Source: Gnetum montanum (lineage: Eukaryota; Streptophyta; Gnetopsida; Gnetales; Gnetaceae). From it: a DNA stretch of 64,000 bases. The stretch lies in the NCBI GenBank assembly GCA_015680685.1, contig MNCI01035792.1, positions 106,272 through 170,271 of the forward strand, written 5' to 3'. The position numbers were made by a program, and so were the translations under genes. How positions within the stretch are numbered: position 1 is the first letter of the stretch; every line of letters begins with the position of its first letter. Under the pieces are notes generated by a model. That model was not told the origin of the DNA, searched no databases, and saw only the letters and a list, made by a program, of their open reading frames with translations. Below are positions 22,881-36,000 of the stretch, one piece after another.

Positions 22881-23813
22881 TTTAGTAGCTCTTTATAATA
22901 ACGCATAATAAAGAAAGTAACATAAAAGAAAAAGAAAAAGAAAAATAATCAAAGCAAATTATATGGCTGTTCCAACAGCATATTAATTGTTCATGGGATT
23001 CATGGTTTGATACTGTTACCCAGTCGATTCGGCAATCACATGGTTTGCAACTGAAAGAATATTGTATGATTTTTTCACCTGAGACATTTTGAAGTGCATC
23101 TGAATTGCAAGGTTTTGAAGTAGATAAATATTTTATTGCCAAAACTCTGACGCTTGCAAGCTGCAACTTGACACTGGAAGCTGTGAATTCAATAGGGGCG
23201 TTTGAATCACGACAAAGTAAGAGATACAGTTAATTATGAAATGTTAAATGCAATTTTTAAGAGAACGCCATGAGTCAGCTATTCCAAGATTTATCGTAGC
23301 AAGCATACTAACATGATGCACCATGCAGCGGCTTCATATGATCAACCAAACCAACCTGCACGATATTTGCGTAAGCCATCTCGTCTTCTTATTTTGGGTT
23401 AAAGATTTAACCGAATGCCTCTGCAGAGTGGTAGGAAATTGCTTTAAAGGTGGTCATGGGTTCAGTCACCAAGTATGTTGAAATAAGGAGGAAGTTCTTT
23501 AAACAAAACTTTCAAGGTCTCAAATCATTCAGAACTTATACAATGTTTTGGGAAGACCTCAGGATACGAAGTTTTAAGGTATTGTCCTCAATGGATTAAA
23601 AAGTACAACTGAAATTTCTGTTTCTTACATGATATAGCCGCATTTTTTAACTTCTCCAGATTCATCTCCAGTGGATGGGCCTTCATAGATGCATGCCCAA
23701 TAGTTTAATGTATATAAAAATACCATCATATTTCCAATAACGGAAACCAAGTTACCTGAAAAAACCAAAAGGCTCCTAAAACTCTCTCTTGGTAAGACAA
23801 CTCTCCTGAGCCT

Positions 23814-23819
23814 TTTATT
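23814..23819 (-). terminator. FTSHI5: Putative FTSHI5 poly(A) signal
   Basis: AATAAA on the minus strand (inside CATAAAATAAAAGG), about 205 nt after the stop codon. This would give a short 3' UTR. Confidence 0.5.
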
Positions 23820-24022
23820 TTATGGAATAGCTGGAAAATAACTATCCAAGTGTTTACAAAAACTGGTTGTAATCATATTGGTGGAGAACAGTCCATCCTT
23901 CAGGCGAAATAGACCTTCCATATGAAGCGTTCTTAATTGTCACGGTCTTGCCAAAAAGTATGTGCACATGTTTTAAGAAACAAATGGCTGCAAGAATCAA
24001 GGTAGGCAAACATTCATCATTT

Positions 24023-24091
24023 TTATTGTAGTGTAAGATTTCGCCCAGGGTAGCTCCTGTCATTTCTATGCAGGGGCATGTATCCAGCAAC
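24023..24091 (-). CDS. FTSHI5: FTSHI5 terminal coding exon with stop
   Basis: 69 nt including the TAA at 24023-24025. Acceptor TTACCAG. Reads VAGYMPLHRNDRSYPGRNL, then TLQ and the stop. I chose the join by acceptor quality and frame; a slightly different C-terminus is possible. Confidence 0.65.
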   Translation of the reverse strand, partial: VAGYMPLHRNDRSYPGRNLTLQ

Positions 24092-27000
24092 CTGGTAAAA
24101 TTTAAGAAAATATTAGAAAATCACAAAAGCCTGGCTATTGAAAGCAAAATTCAACAAGGACTGGATACCAAACTAAAACCTAAATTAAATAGCCCACAAA
24201 TTCGAAAGTAATGGTACATCTGGGAAACACAAAAAAACCTGATGTCTACGGTGAAACAAACACAATTCTTGGCATACACTTAAATCAGATCAACAAAGTT
24301 TCACTCTCTTAAAATGAACATTTGGCAGAACATATGCTCATATTTCAAAGGGCTGGGTTACCCATCAACATTACCCCATTAAACTTGTCGGGAAAAAGTG
24401 TAAATGGTTCAGGTTCTTTCTGTGCTCCATTTTCTTCTAAAATTCTAGATATATCCTGCAAATTCAAACAGGTCTTGTTTAAAAAAAAACATGCGCACTG
24501 ATATAAAAACAGTTTCAACGGAAATACAAACTTTGTAACGTGATATTTGCAGGTGAATCTATGGATTTTCTATAACCATATCGGTTCACTTTCAAATCTC
24601 ACATAACCAAGTGAGAAGGCTGATTTATTATCCTGGTGCATAAAAAATCTTTATTTCCGAGTAGTTCGAATCAGGGTTTGTGTCACAAAACTTAAGATTT
24701 GGAAATGCCAGAAAGTTGTCAACAAAAATCAGAGCAGGATTTTAAGCTGTACATCATTATTAAAAATGGGTTGGTACTGTAAATAGGCATTTTGAGATTT
24801 CAGTTATAACATCATAGGCCTGGTTTAAGCCTGAGCCCAGCCATTCGAAAGAAGTTAGGTTTTTACTCATTCATCAACCCTCCCAGGACCCTGCCTTAGC
24901 AAGATGAACATTGAGCCTCTGGGTAATGGTCCTTTTTAGGTACAATATCATAGGCATTAGGCAGTACAAAGATAGCATAATCTTAGTACCAGTTCCTGAA
25001 CATACAAAAAACATCAACCATTAGCAATATGAAACAATACATCATAACCAGACATTTTGTACAAAGTGTCAGTGAGGTATAGCTCAGTTGGTCATAGCAT
25101 GTGGCTTGTAGCTGTGCAAGTTATAGGTTTGATCCCAAGGAGGATTCTGAGATGTGCCACCCAGGGTCACAATAACAATAGATGCTCAAGCTATGGTATC
25201 AGCTAAACAGTGAGTCAGAAAATCATTATCAAATCTTTTGCCTACTGTAACTGGTTAGCCTAGCCTATGTTGTGATAATGACACCATGATTATGATGTTT
25301 ATACATGGGTATTTAGCCTTTCTTTATAAATAGAAATAAGCAGACACCTAAAATGAAGAAGAAAATCCATCAAGTCCCCTCGGAAGAAGATAACATGGAG
25401 ATTAAGTAGCCCAACTACTCTGACATATCAATCAATTGCTGACAAGGGAAATGCCAGATTCAAATAAGATAACACGGTATTGTCAAGATGCTAACTTAAG
25501 AGGAATCCTACTTACTCGGTATTGGAAGTAGAAGAAATAGCAGTGCCATATTTATTACAAGTCCGTATGGATGAAATATGCTACAACTGTCGTAAATCTC
25601 AGGAATGTTCGATTTACATATTACATTCATACACTTTTATTGTTGTCATCTCTGACGTCGGTTGTTAGAACAGACTTGGGTAACGCATGATCTAAAATTA
25701 TTTATAAAATTCCAATACCACCCAATGAGAATGATTATTATTTAATTTCATTGTCATAAAATCGGCCGTGTTGTGATGAGTCCTTCATCATGTCTCCTCG
25801 TTGATATCTGAAATCCCAAACATATCCTGGATGCCCTCCACATCTAAATTTCTAATTTTGTGGTTAATAAAACCCTCTTATTACTTCTTCAGAGATAAAG
25901 AAAAAAGAATACAGCAAATTACCTCATATAACATAGACTCATGTTCCAGTAGATATGCAACAAGAGCATCCAATGCCTGTCTGTTCCTCTGAATAATGTC
26001 TGTGGCTTTATCACAGGCTGAGTAAAATAACTGCCAGATATTCAATCAACATCAGTCAGTTAATAACAAATACAAAGATTACCACCACACAATACAATAT
26101 GGAGTTGACTATCTGGGTTCTAAGTTGGTAATCATCCTGCCAAAAATAATAAAGCAAGATACAAGAAACTTAAATTATGAACTTCAAATCATAAAAATCA
26201 CCTTCTCAATTCTAGCATTAAGCTCAAACTCATGTTCCTTTCCCATAGTAAGTGTCACTGGCTGAAACAATAAAAGTAAGAGCTGTTAACATACAAAATG
26301 CCTAGTGGACCTTAAGTTCACATGGCAAAAATTTGAGCTTGAACAGTAATAGACAGATTATTATCAACGAGATAAGCCAGGAAAAATAAGTGGCTAGTAC
26401 CAGATAGCGAATTGAAAGCAAGCACTTTATATTTACTAAATTTACATTAACATATGATGGGTGTCATTTTCATCACTGTCATAAATTATAAATCTAACAA
26501 GGAGAGAATGAAAATGAAGGGTTATAAATGTTAAATGCAATCTCCCAGGTGCTTTCAAGTCAAAAAAGTTCCATATTAAAGAGTGAAAATGATTTTTTTT
26601 TTTTTGTACAAATAAAAGTTTGCACACACACACAACTATGTCCTATGCACCTATGTCTAAGTTTCTTAAACTTAATCAAAATGATTTAAGTCCAGAGGAA
26701 CTAGCCAAATGCAACAACAGGGAAAAAATATTAGATGCTAACCTTGATAAAAAAAGGCCAATGGGAAAGTTTCCACTAACTTGTATAAGAACATAAAGTT
26801 CAAATGATTGGGCTGGAATTCTATGAAATAAAAGGTTTCAACTTTCAGTATCAACAAAATAAAGACAACATCAGAGTTATTATTGGACTATTGATTCAGG
26901 TAGAACTATCGATTGCCATCCATTTAATCAAATCTGAAATTCACCTCATTTGAAAATAAAAACACGAAGAAAAAAACAAAAACAAAAAACAAAACAACAG

Positions 27001-30000
27001 CATACAAATTAATTTTTATTAATGCATCATATTTATGTGTGTGTGTGTTTTTTTACTTCTCTGTTGAGGGAAAGATCAGGATTTATATTAGTTGGAATAA
27101 TATGAAGTACAAAAACTTATACAAACTGGGCCCATTACTATTCAAAATGACCCTGCCAAAGAAGTATAAACAAGGGGAGAAGACACCCCTCTAGTAGAAC
27201 ATGTAGAAAACTATAAAAATTAGAAATACTCCCCCACCATCCATGAGAGACTGGAAGATTTCCATGATGCCAGTAACCAATCAAGGAGGAACCCCTTGCA
27301 CATCTCAAATCTGAGAAACAGATACAGGAGAAGACTACTTTGACCAGCCATGCAAGAGGTGTACGAGATACATGAAGGAGGAACCCCCTGCACATCTCAA
27401 AACTGAGAAGCAGATACAGGAGAAGCCTACCTTGACCAACCATGCAAGAGGTCTATGAGATACAGGAAGGAGGGACCCCCTGCACATCTCAAATCTGAGA
27501 AACAGATACAGGAGAAGCCTACCGTGACCAGTCATGCAAGAGGTCTATGACATACACAAGGCAGTTGGGAAGGCTCGTATCATGGCCAAAGCAATAAGTT
27601 CCTTGTCCTCCTCCCTCCATAGGACTTCATAGATGCTTGTAACTATCTTAAATTGTTCTACCACACCTAGACTTTTATTTGAGTGGAAGGTACATCTATA
27701 CCTGTAGCACACACATTTGATTTAGCTTATTGAAGACCATATTGTGAACTTATGTTTTTCGAAGGGGCATATTTTAAAGACCAGATGTCGGCTTCATGCA
27801 ACTTGTCTTGCTCCGTGGCTGCTGCTTCCCCTATTATACATTCTACCAGGTCAATCTCAGGCTTAGCTCGGGCATTCTCATCTATAGTTACGCTGCTCTA
27901 AGGAGGATGAGCTCTTGTCACACTACCTGTTTCATTCTCCCCACAGAAGGACGGTAATTAGCCTCAATCTCCATAGCTCTACTCTTCTAAAAAGTTTTGC
28001 AATTTGGTCCAGGAAGGAGGGGGAAACTTCCCCTTCCACCTGATCCTTGTGTTAAGCTTATTGGGATGTACTTCGTCTAGCCCTGGAAGAGGATAGACAC
28101 AAGGACTTCCTGCTGGTCAAGGCATATGCATGCAGGACATCATCGTTATGTAGGATGGACTTCACTGCGTTTCATGAAGCAGAGATGAGGGAGGAGTGGC
28201 CAGCCGTGTCCTTCTTCCTAAGGCATTAAAGGAAGAAGCTGGAGAGTTTTACCATCTGGCCATATTTCAGGCATTTGAGAAAACAAAAATGCAGTCACAA
28301 AGCTTTCCTTTCAACGAGCTGCGCTACTTGCTGCTGAAGTGGTAGAAGTTAGGACCATGGGACCTAGCCACTGCCACTTTGAGAGCATTTAGAGGCACAT
28401 CTGCAACCTGCGGCAGGTTAAGCATAAAAGTTTTCCATTGGTATGGATTCACAGCATCTATGCAATTGCATCCTTTGTCAGGGAGTATTTCTTTCTTGCT
28501 AAAACCATCTTGTGTCCCCTGCAGTTTCTGAAGTAGGCGAGAAGTTCTAATGGCTTTGCCTATCCTGCATTTGTGACCAATGATTAGAGTTGATATCATA
28601 CTTGAACCTAGCCATGTTTGGCTTGAATGTCAGGGTTAGCACCATAGTGGCCATGTACTCTGCTCAATCAGAGAGAATCAATCCAACAATGACAGATCAA
28701 GCATAAAGTGTTTGGCTTTCCAAATCTGCCGAAGCACCGTATGTGGGCATCCCTATAGTGCACTGAAATGATGTTATCGACAGTGTGCCAAACAGTCATA
28801 ACCTAAGGACAACTGAGTGCAAGGTGACTTGATCATTTCTTGAGCATTCTTGCACATCAGACACATGGTAGAGCATTAATGATCATCAGCAAAGCACAGC
28901 CCTTATTAATACCTTTTCTGTCTTTTCCTGCTTGTACAATCATAGAAATAGTTTGATTTTCTGAAATAATGCCGCACCATTCAAATTCCAATGAGGAAGT
29001 TGCCTTGCTTAGCTTTAAGAGTGGATTTAGATGTAAGGGGATATAGCTTTCCCACATGATCTAGGTTATATTTTGCCTCACAAATGCTTTTCTAAATGGA
29101 GGATTATGGTATCACCTTCCATGAGTTGTACTTACCTAGATCCAACCTTGTTGCTGCATGTAGATGTGGGCAAGAAGCTTCACAAGACCAATGACGATGC
29201 AATCTTCCAAGAAAATAAGCTTCACAAGACCAACAACCATGCAATCTTCCAGGTTAGGGATCTTACCTAGTGCAATGAAACAGGCAATGTGATATACATA
29301 TGATAGTGAACATTCCACAAAATATGGTATCTACCATGTTTTATGTATTATAATTAACAAAAATCCTAAAAATTGGGCAGAATTAAAAGATAATTCATAC
29401 ATTGTCTTAACTCGTAACAATTGTATTGAGTTAAGTTTCTACTCCATAATATTCATACATCAAAATAGAGTCAATTCGTAAGTCAGTGAGTTGATTTCTA
29501 AGTGGTGCTAGTTTATGTAATATAATTCATAAGAATTGTATTCTCATGAAATCATAAACTAGGTTGTGTTAAGTTGTGTTGATTCATAAATCAATAAAGA
29601 CTCTTCATCAAGTTAGAGTCTAGCCAGTGTCAAGTTGTAAGCAGTAAAGAAATGAAGAAAAAATAAGTAACAGGAGAACAATAACCTGCTCCGACTAAAA
29701 GGTCCAAAGAATTATTCTTCATATACATTGTTTCAAGAATTACAGTTATTGCTTATAGTTCCAACAAGTTGAATATTTCTGGTTCATCGAATCTCGCAAA
29801 CCACTTACTGCTTCTACCTTCTTGAGATCAGTAAAGTTCAATCGGCATTCCAAAGCTTTTTGATTTACCTACATATCCTTGACTAACCAACCAGACTCAT
29901 TGACGAGGCGACTAGTTCAAGTTACCAACATGACTAATTTTCCAACATTTAAAAATACTGGTGGCCCACGTTCAAGCATAGACATTAAAATTAGCATGCC

Positions 30001-33000
30001 GAACACACTTGCAAAAGAAGAAATATCAATTCTAGCCATATGAGATTAAAGGAAAAAATAAATAAAAGCAGTAAACAAAGTGAATTTCTAGGTTTTGTTA
30101 CCCAGGATTCAAAATCTAAAATTTAGAGAACAAATCGTTAGAGTGATACATGCCTTTTTAATTCAGGTACAAGTTGATATAAAACTAAAAGTGCCATTTT
30201 CAGAGTAAAAAAATGATAAATACTAAACTGAAACAAACTTGAACATGAAAATAAACGTAAATTATTTACCTAATATTTTCATAGTATTGACATTAAAGCA
30301 AACACCATAAGAAAAATTAATGTTAACATATTCATGAACTGGAGCAAAAACTGTACCGATATATCAGTAAAATAGACCATAGGGCTATCAAATGGACTCC
30401 AGCCATATTCAAGGACCATTCTGGTTGCGATCTGAGAGAAATCAATATAAAATAAAGCCCAAACATTATTAAACAGAAATAGAATATCTTCATCCAAAAT
30501 AGTTCATTGAAACATTCGATAACAACACCTATAAATCCAATTCATAAAATTCCAACTTCCTACATTATACCATGCATGAAATACAACTGAAATTTCACTT
30601 ACCTTCATGGCTTCTTCAATCTGTGGTGTTGATAGATTATTACTTTCTTCTGGATTCAACAGACGACCAGCAACATAGGAACCAAAACACAAGACAAGTC
30701 GTTTTTCCAAATGAGATCGTGTCTCTATGTGTAAATCCTCCAGTTCAACGTTTGTCTGATTAACTAGTTTTACAAATGCAGCACCCTTCAAGCATAGAAA
30801 TAAAAGACAAAAACATAAACAAAGTACTCAAATCATCACACTCCATGAGAGCGGCATTTAATATGATTAAATGTTCAATGGTTCTAAACCAAACAAGTCA
30901 ATCATAAATAACAACCTACAATATTTTTAAACGGAAATTAAAATATTATCTAGGGATTCCGTTTGTCACAAAAAGAATGAATGAACATTTAGCATATTTT
31001 GTTATTTCATGAAAACAAGCATTGCACATCTAATACACACACCTCAACCAATGCAAAAATAGGTTAACTAGTAAATAAAAATAATAAATATTATGACTCA
31101 TACCTCCCATGATGTTTCATCCAACCATATTGAATCTACTGTGTCAAAATTTGGTAAAAGAGAAGCCAGTAAACCTCTACCAACTGCCCAAACGACATGC
31201 GGAAGCTTCATCTCATTCGTCCATTTCTATGTCATTCACCATGTCATTAAAAAAAATTAGAGTAATGATTCCATGAACTTCAACTAGCAAACATTTCAAA
31301 TAATGAGAGAGAGAGAGAGAGAGAGAGAGGATCTTCAAAAACGATNGATCTTCAAAAACGATAAGAGTTAGGGAAAAGAAAATACTTCTAAAACTTTGTG
31401 AGATATTATAACCCTGTGTTTGCCTAAGTTTAGGATTCCCCATTTAAGACAACAGATCAAAATTGTTACGATGGTCCAATATCTTAGATAGATTCATAAA
31501 AATATATCTTAAGGTTGAAAAACAATCTTGATTAGTCTAGAAGCAATAGAACGCAAATGCAAGCATGCTCACGGGAAAGCAGGCAGGCACTCCAGTAAGC
31601 ACACGGAGAAACAAGAAAATTCTTTGCACTAACATTATTATGAACATAATTGTGTAATCACAGGCTTTCTAAAACTACAAAGAAATTCCTAACACATTAG
31701 ATGATTAAATAGGTTAAACTGCAAAGCAAATTTTGGTCTTTCATTTTGTAAAATACAAGGGCAATCCAGAATAACCCATGCTCACAACAGCTAATGCAAC
31801 TACCATAATCATCTCAAACCACCTCAAAAAGACTACAAGCTCAATTGAGAAGTAAAAAATCTCTTTCCATATTTGAAGCTCTAAAGAGGTCTCTGGTATC
31901 TTTGTCACAAGATATTTAAGGCCTTGGCTTTATAAAACAAAGTCAACTTCAAAGTGCAGATTTTCAAATATGGGTAACATTATTATTTTTCACACAAAAG
32001 AAAAAGTCAAGAATATAAGATTCTCACAGGAGTGGGAAAGTTGTGCAACTCCAAAGGTGGATCAGCCACCTCAATCAAGTCAACTATCGCTGTCATCTCT
32101 TCATTTGTCACTCTCAGTCCAAGATGATCGATGATGCTCTCATCAAACTTCTTAATCAGTCGACTGTGTTTTAACCAGTTTGGTATAGCATTCCCTATCG
32201 TCTGAAAGTAAACAGTTAACTACATCAAAAACCAGAGACGAAACAAGACATTTAATACGATGTGAAACTAATCCAAATTACCAAAGAAATATTGAAAATA
32301 AACTATTGTCAAACAATGAATACGGTTAAAAATAGAAGAAACAACAACATTTGAGAAGAACATCATATGGCAGGATTTTTGTTTTTTTGGTTTGACATAC
32401 AGGAATTAATACCAATATATTGTATGATCTACATATTCAATAAAGTAAACAAAATTTTATTTCAAAACTGAAGTCTAAACAACTATCTGCTTTCTGTTAT
32501 TACTAACATTTTTCAATTCAAACATTCCAAAAATAAATAAATATAGACAAATCTGATTACCTCTTAAAATTAATAAAAATATCCAGTAAGCAATGGTAAC
32601 AGTTTTGAGCAATGGTAACAGTTTAGAGGGCAACAGTTGCCAACACCTTCTGCGATCGTTAGGGCTGGAGTTTCCTTGTGGACAGAAGCAACGCAGGCCA
32701 TAGCATGGGGGCCAATTCACGAACCTGTGGTCACTGAATTCACTGGAGATGCACAACTGTGGTTGCTAATCGCAAGAATGGGATGGGAGGAAATGCTACA
32801 TCATGTGGAAGGGGAGCCGGGATTGCTAATGGAAAGTTTCTTCATGAACTAGGAGGGTGAGGAAACTCAGTTTAGGGGCAGAAGGATAACGCTCACTGAG
32901 GCGGCTTTGCAGGTGGTTTTGGGGGTGCCTGCAAAAGGGGAGGTTATCCCTCCGACAATGCACTCCCAAACATTCACAACGGAGTTTCTCCAGGGTGCTG

Positions 33001-36000
33001 TCCCACGGACGACAAGTGGCCACATACGCAAAAATAAACTGCCAAGGGTTTGGCAGGCTGCGGCTGATCTCATCAACCGTTTTTTCATCTAGTTTGGGTT
33101 CCATCACAACATTTAGGTCAACATCCACCACTTTCTCCTTAATTCCCTGAGGTGGAAAAGGCCTGGAAGACATTTCAAGGTTTTCTTGGCTCTCTGGAGG
33201 GCAGGGTGCACAAAAATTCCAACATAGGTGAGGACTGCACCGGTCCTAGTTTACAGCAAGAGATCTCGGGGACAGGAACAAGGGACTTGGAGGCTTGAGA
33301 GACCAGGGGGAATAAGTGAGGTGGGGTAGATGTTTAGTGCCAACACAGGGGAGGTGGAACCTGACAACTCGGAGGGAGGGCGGGCTACGCTGGTTGATCA
33401 GGTGCAGGATGAGCTTGATGCAGCGTGTTGTTCAGCGATAGAGCATGCAAGATTAGAAGAAAGGATGGTCTGGTAGCCTCGCTGGGAAGCGATGTGGGCG
33501 TCAATTCAAAAGGAGGCGGATGCACAAAGGATCAAGGATTTGCAACTCATGGAAGACTTCCTTGAGTGTCGCATGGCCAAGTATGCTCATATGGTTGAAT
33601 TGCATAGGCAAAGATGGGAGAGTTGTAGATTGCAAAGGCTCTCGGGAGTCGGAAGGGAGGCATGGCCGGTTGTGGCCAGAACAGCCACGTGCAAACACTG
33701 GAACAACTCCAAACTGAGTGGGAGGTAGCCTCGGGGGTGTCAATGGTGGGGACGTTGGGCATTGAGGAGGGCTCCAAAGCTACTAGTCTAACACAAGAGG
33801 CAAAAGGTTAATTTTAGTTTCCAGACCGAGTGGTTTGGGGTTTCAGGGCAAGTATTGGGGCTGTTTCAGCAATGCTCGTTTAGGCCTTTTGCCCGCCATC
33901 TGATAGAGCTATATTTTCCTGCTACGGGCTAGGGTTGCATGAGCTAACAAGGGGCTTTTACACTTCTTTCCTGGTGTCTAGCATGCGCTAATGCCGTTGT
34001 ACATTACTCTTTTCATTTAATAAATCTCGAATTTCTCTCAAAAAAAAAAAGCTTTGAGAGGTCCAACTATATTTTCAAGATCTATAAAAGCAGTCATGTC
34101 ACAATACTCAAATTGCTCCTATGCCATTTTATGAAATGCCAAATGATTTAAATGAATCCTTACTCAAGAGATAAGGTATATGTTTGTGCAAATTTTGAGC
34201 TATTTACCTTGCTCTTTAACTTTTTGAATCATTTAAATCTAATCTAAAAAGATCAAGATTTGCAAGCTCTTCATGTATGTTATCTATAGAATTCATTTCT
34301 GTTGGTAGAAGTTGTTAATTTGATAATAGTTTCTAAGGCCCTAAATATTGTTGTACTTAATCACCATCATATTTTGTTAATTATTTGAAAGGGAACTTCT
34401 ATATTTGATCTAGCATTCAACAAGTTCCTTGTTTTGTTCAATTGTTGAATCTGAAATTGATTTTTGAAAAAGTCAAAAAGGATATTATCTTTACAACTGG
34501 ACCAATCAAGCATCCTGAAACCCCTAGTTGCATCTATTGACTTCTGTAGGCCTCAATATAGGTTTGACTAACTTCAAAAAAAATTATTTTAGAGTAGTAA
34601 CCATGTTAGTAAGAAATTTTGTCATGTTGCCTTGGATATTTGTACTTTTTGCAAACAAGATGGTGGCTTTGACTTGGTAAGTTGTTATAAGAAAGGTACT
34701 ACCTTATGTAACAAGTAGGTCATAAAGTGCTTAATTAGTATGGAGCCTTGGAAGCTTCTTTTCATAAGTGCATCTAAATGGATAAGCCTAGAGTTAGTGA
34801 TTATTGAAAAGATACTCACTTTTTAAACTGGGTTCTTTTCCCTAAATGTATTACTATCTTAGGCTCTATTGCCATAAAACCTGTTTGGAAGGCTTCGATT
34901 TCTATTAGTCATGTTTGAAACTTTAACAATTTCATAGCTCCTACTTCAATGTTGGATAAGTTATCTCTTTGGTGACTCATATTAATAATGAACCATGGGA
35001 TATTAAGCATCCTCATCTTTCTAGTACATGGTGTAAGCTTGATATTGTCTCTCTTTCAACTCTTCATATATACAATCAATGGATTACTTGGTCTAAGTGC
35101 TACATTCTCTATGGCATTAATGCCTCTAAAAAGTCAAAGTTTTTTTATCTTTTTGCAAAATTTGGACAAAACACTATCTATCTAGGATTCTAATAATGGT
35201 CTTCTTGATTTTCATGGATAAACGGCCATTTAGTTTTTCCATTATGGTCCAAGCTTGCTTATACTATTATGAGTTCTAACACCAGTATTTGGTCAAGATT
35301 CAATTATGTTAGAAATATCAACCATGATGTGCAATTATAGAAGTATCAAATTCAGAAGATATGGAATGCTTTCTCTCCTTAAAAAATTAAGCATTTTTCA
35401 TGGTATTTGATTCATCAAAGTTTGCCTATTAGTATTCAGCACTCTTATTTGGGTGGTCATGATCCTAGATATCTTCTTTGCAACATGGAAGACTTATTTA
35501 TCCACTGCCTTCTTACTTGTCCCCTTACTCAAAGTTCTTAATCTTGGTGAAACTCATATTTGCATGGTCTTAAACCAAGCTTAGAAGAAGTTTTATTTGG
35601 TGATACTCCTCAACTTCAGCGATGTTTGCTTCACACTTGGAGTTGCTTTTGACCCTTGTTCTTTATTGCGTTTAGAAATTTGTCATGTGCTTAATCATAG
35701 AGATTCTCTAGCTAATCTTCTCCTTGTGTCTTCTCAAGGTGATTCAACAACTCAATGCTTCAATTGCAGCCCTAAATGTATCTCTTTTCATTTTTTTAAA
35801 ATTTTTGTTTACATAAAGTCTTCTTCTTTTTTTCGAAAAAATCGAGCGAAATTTATTCCCAAAAAGAACGACTATACACAGGTATAGCGCAGGCCAGGAC
35901 AACTGACCCCACACCAACAACGGACCCAAACCCCAGGGCCCCCCGCAAGTCTCGACCACCTCAGGGCATCCCCATTAGCGGGTGATATGTCCCAACCCCG

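Noticed and set aside
22882-23166. A 94-codon minus-strand gene downstream of FTSHI5
   Set aside because: Low-complexity C-terminus, no motif, and no splice or promoter context.
25074-25145. A functional tRNA gene
   Set aside because: The D-arm and T-arm consensus is visible, but the acceptor stem is absent and a non-coding body follows.
27138-27535. Protein-coding gene with internal repeats
   Set aside because: Open frames come from a 92-bp tandem repeat, which shifts frame each unit.
27283-27556. CRISPR array
   Set aside because: Direct tandem repeats without spacers, in a plant intron.
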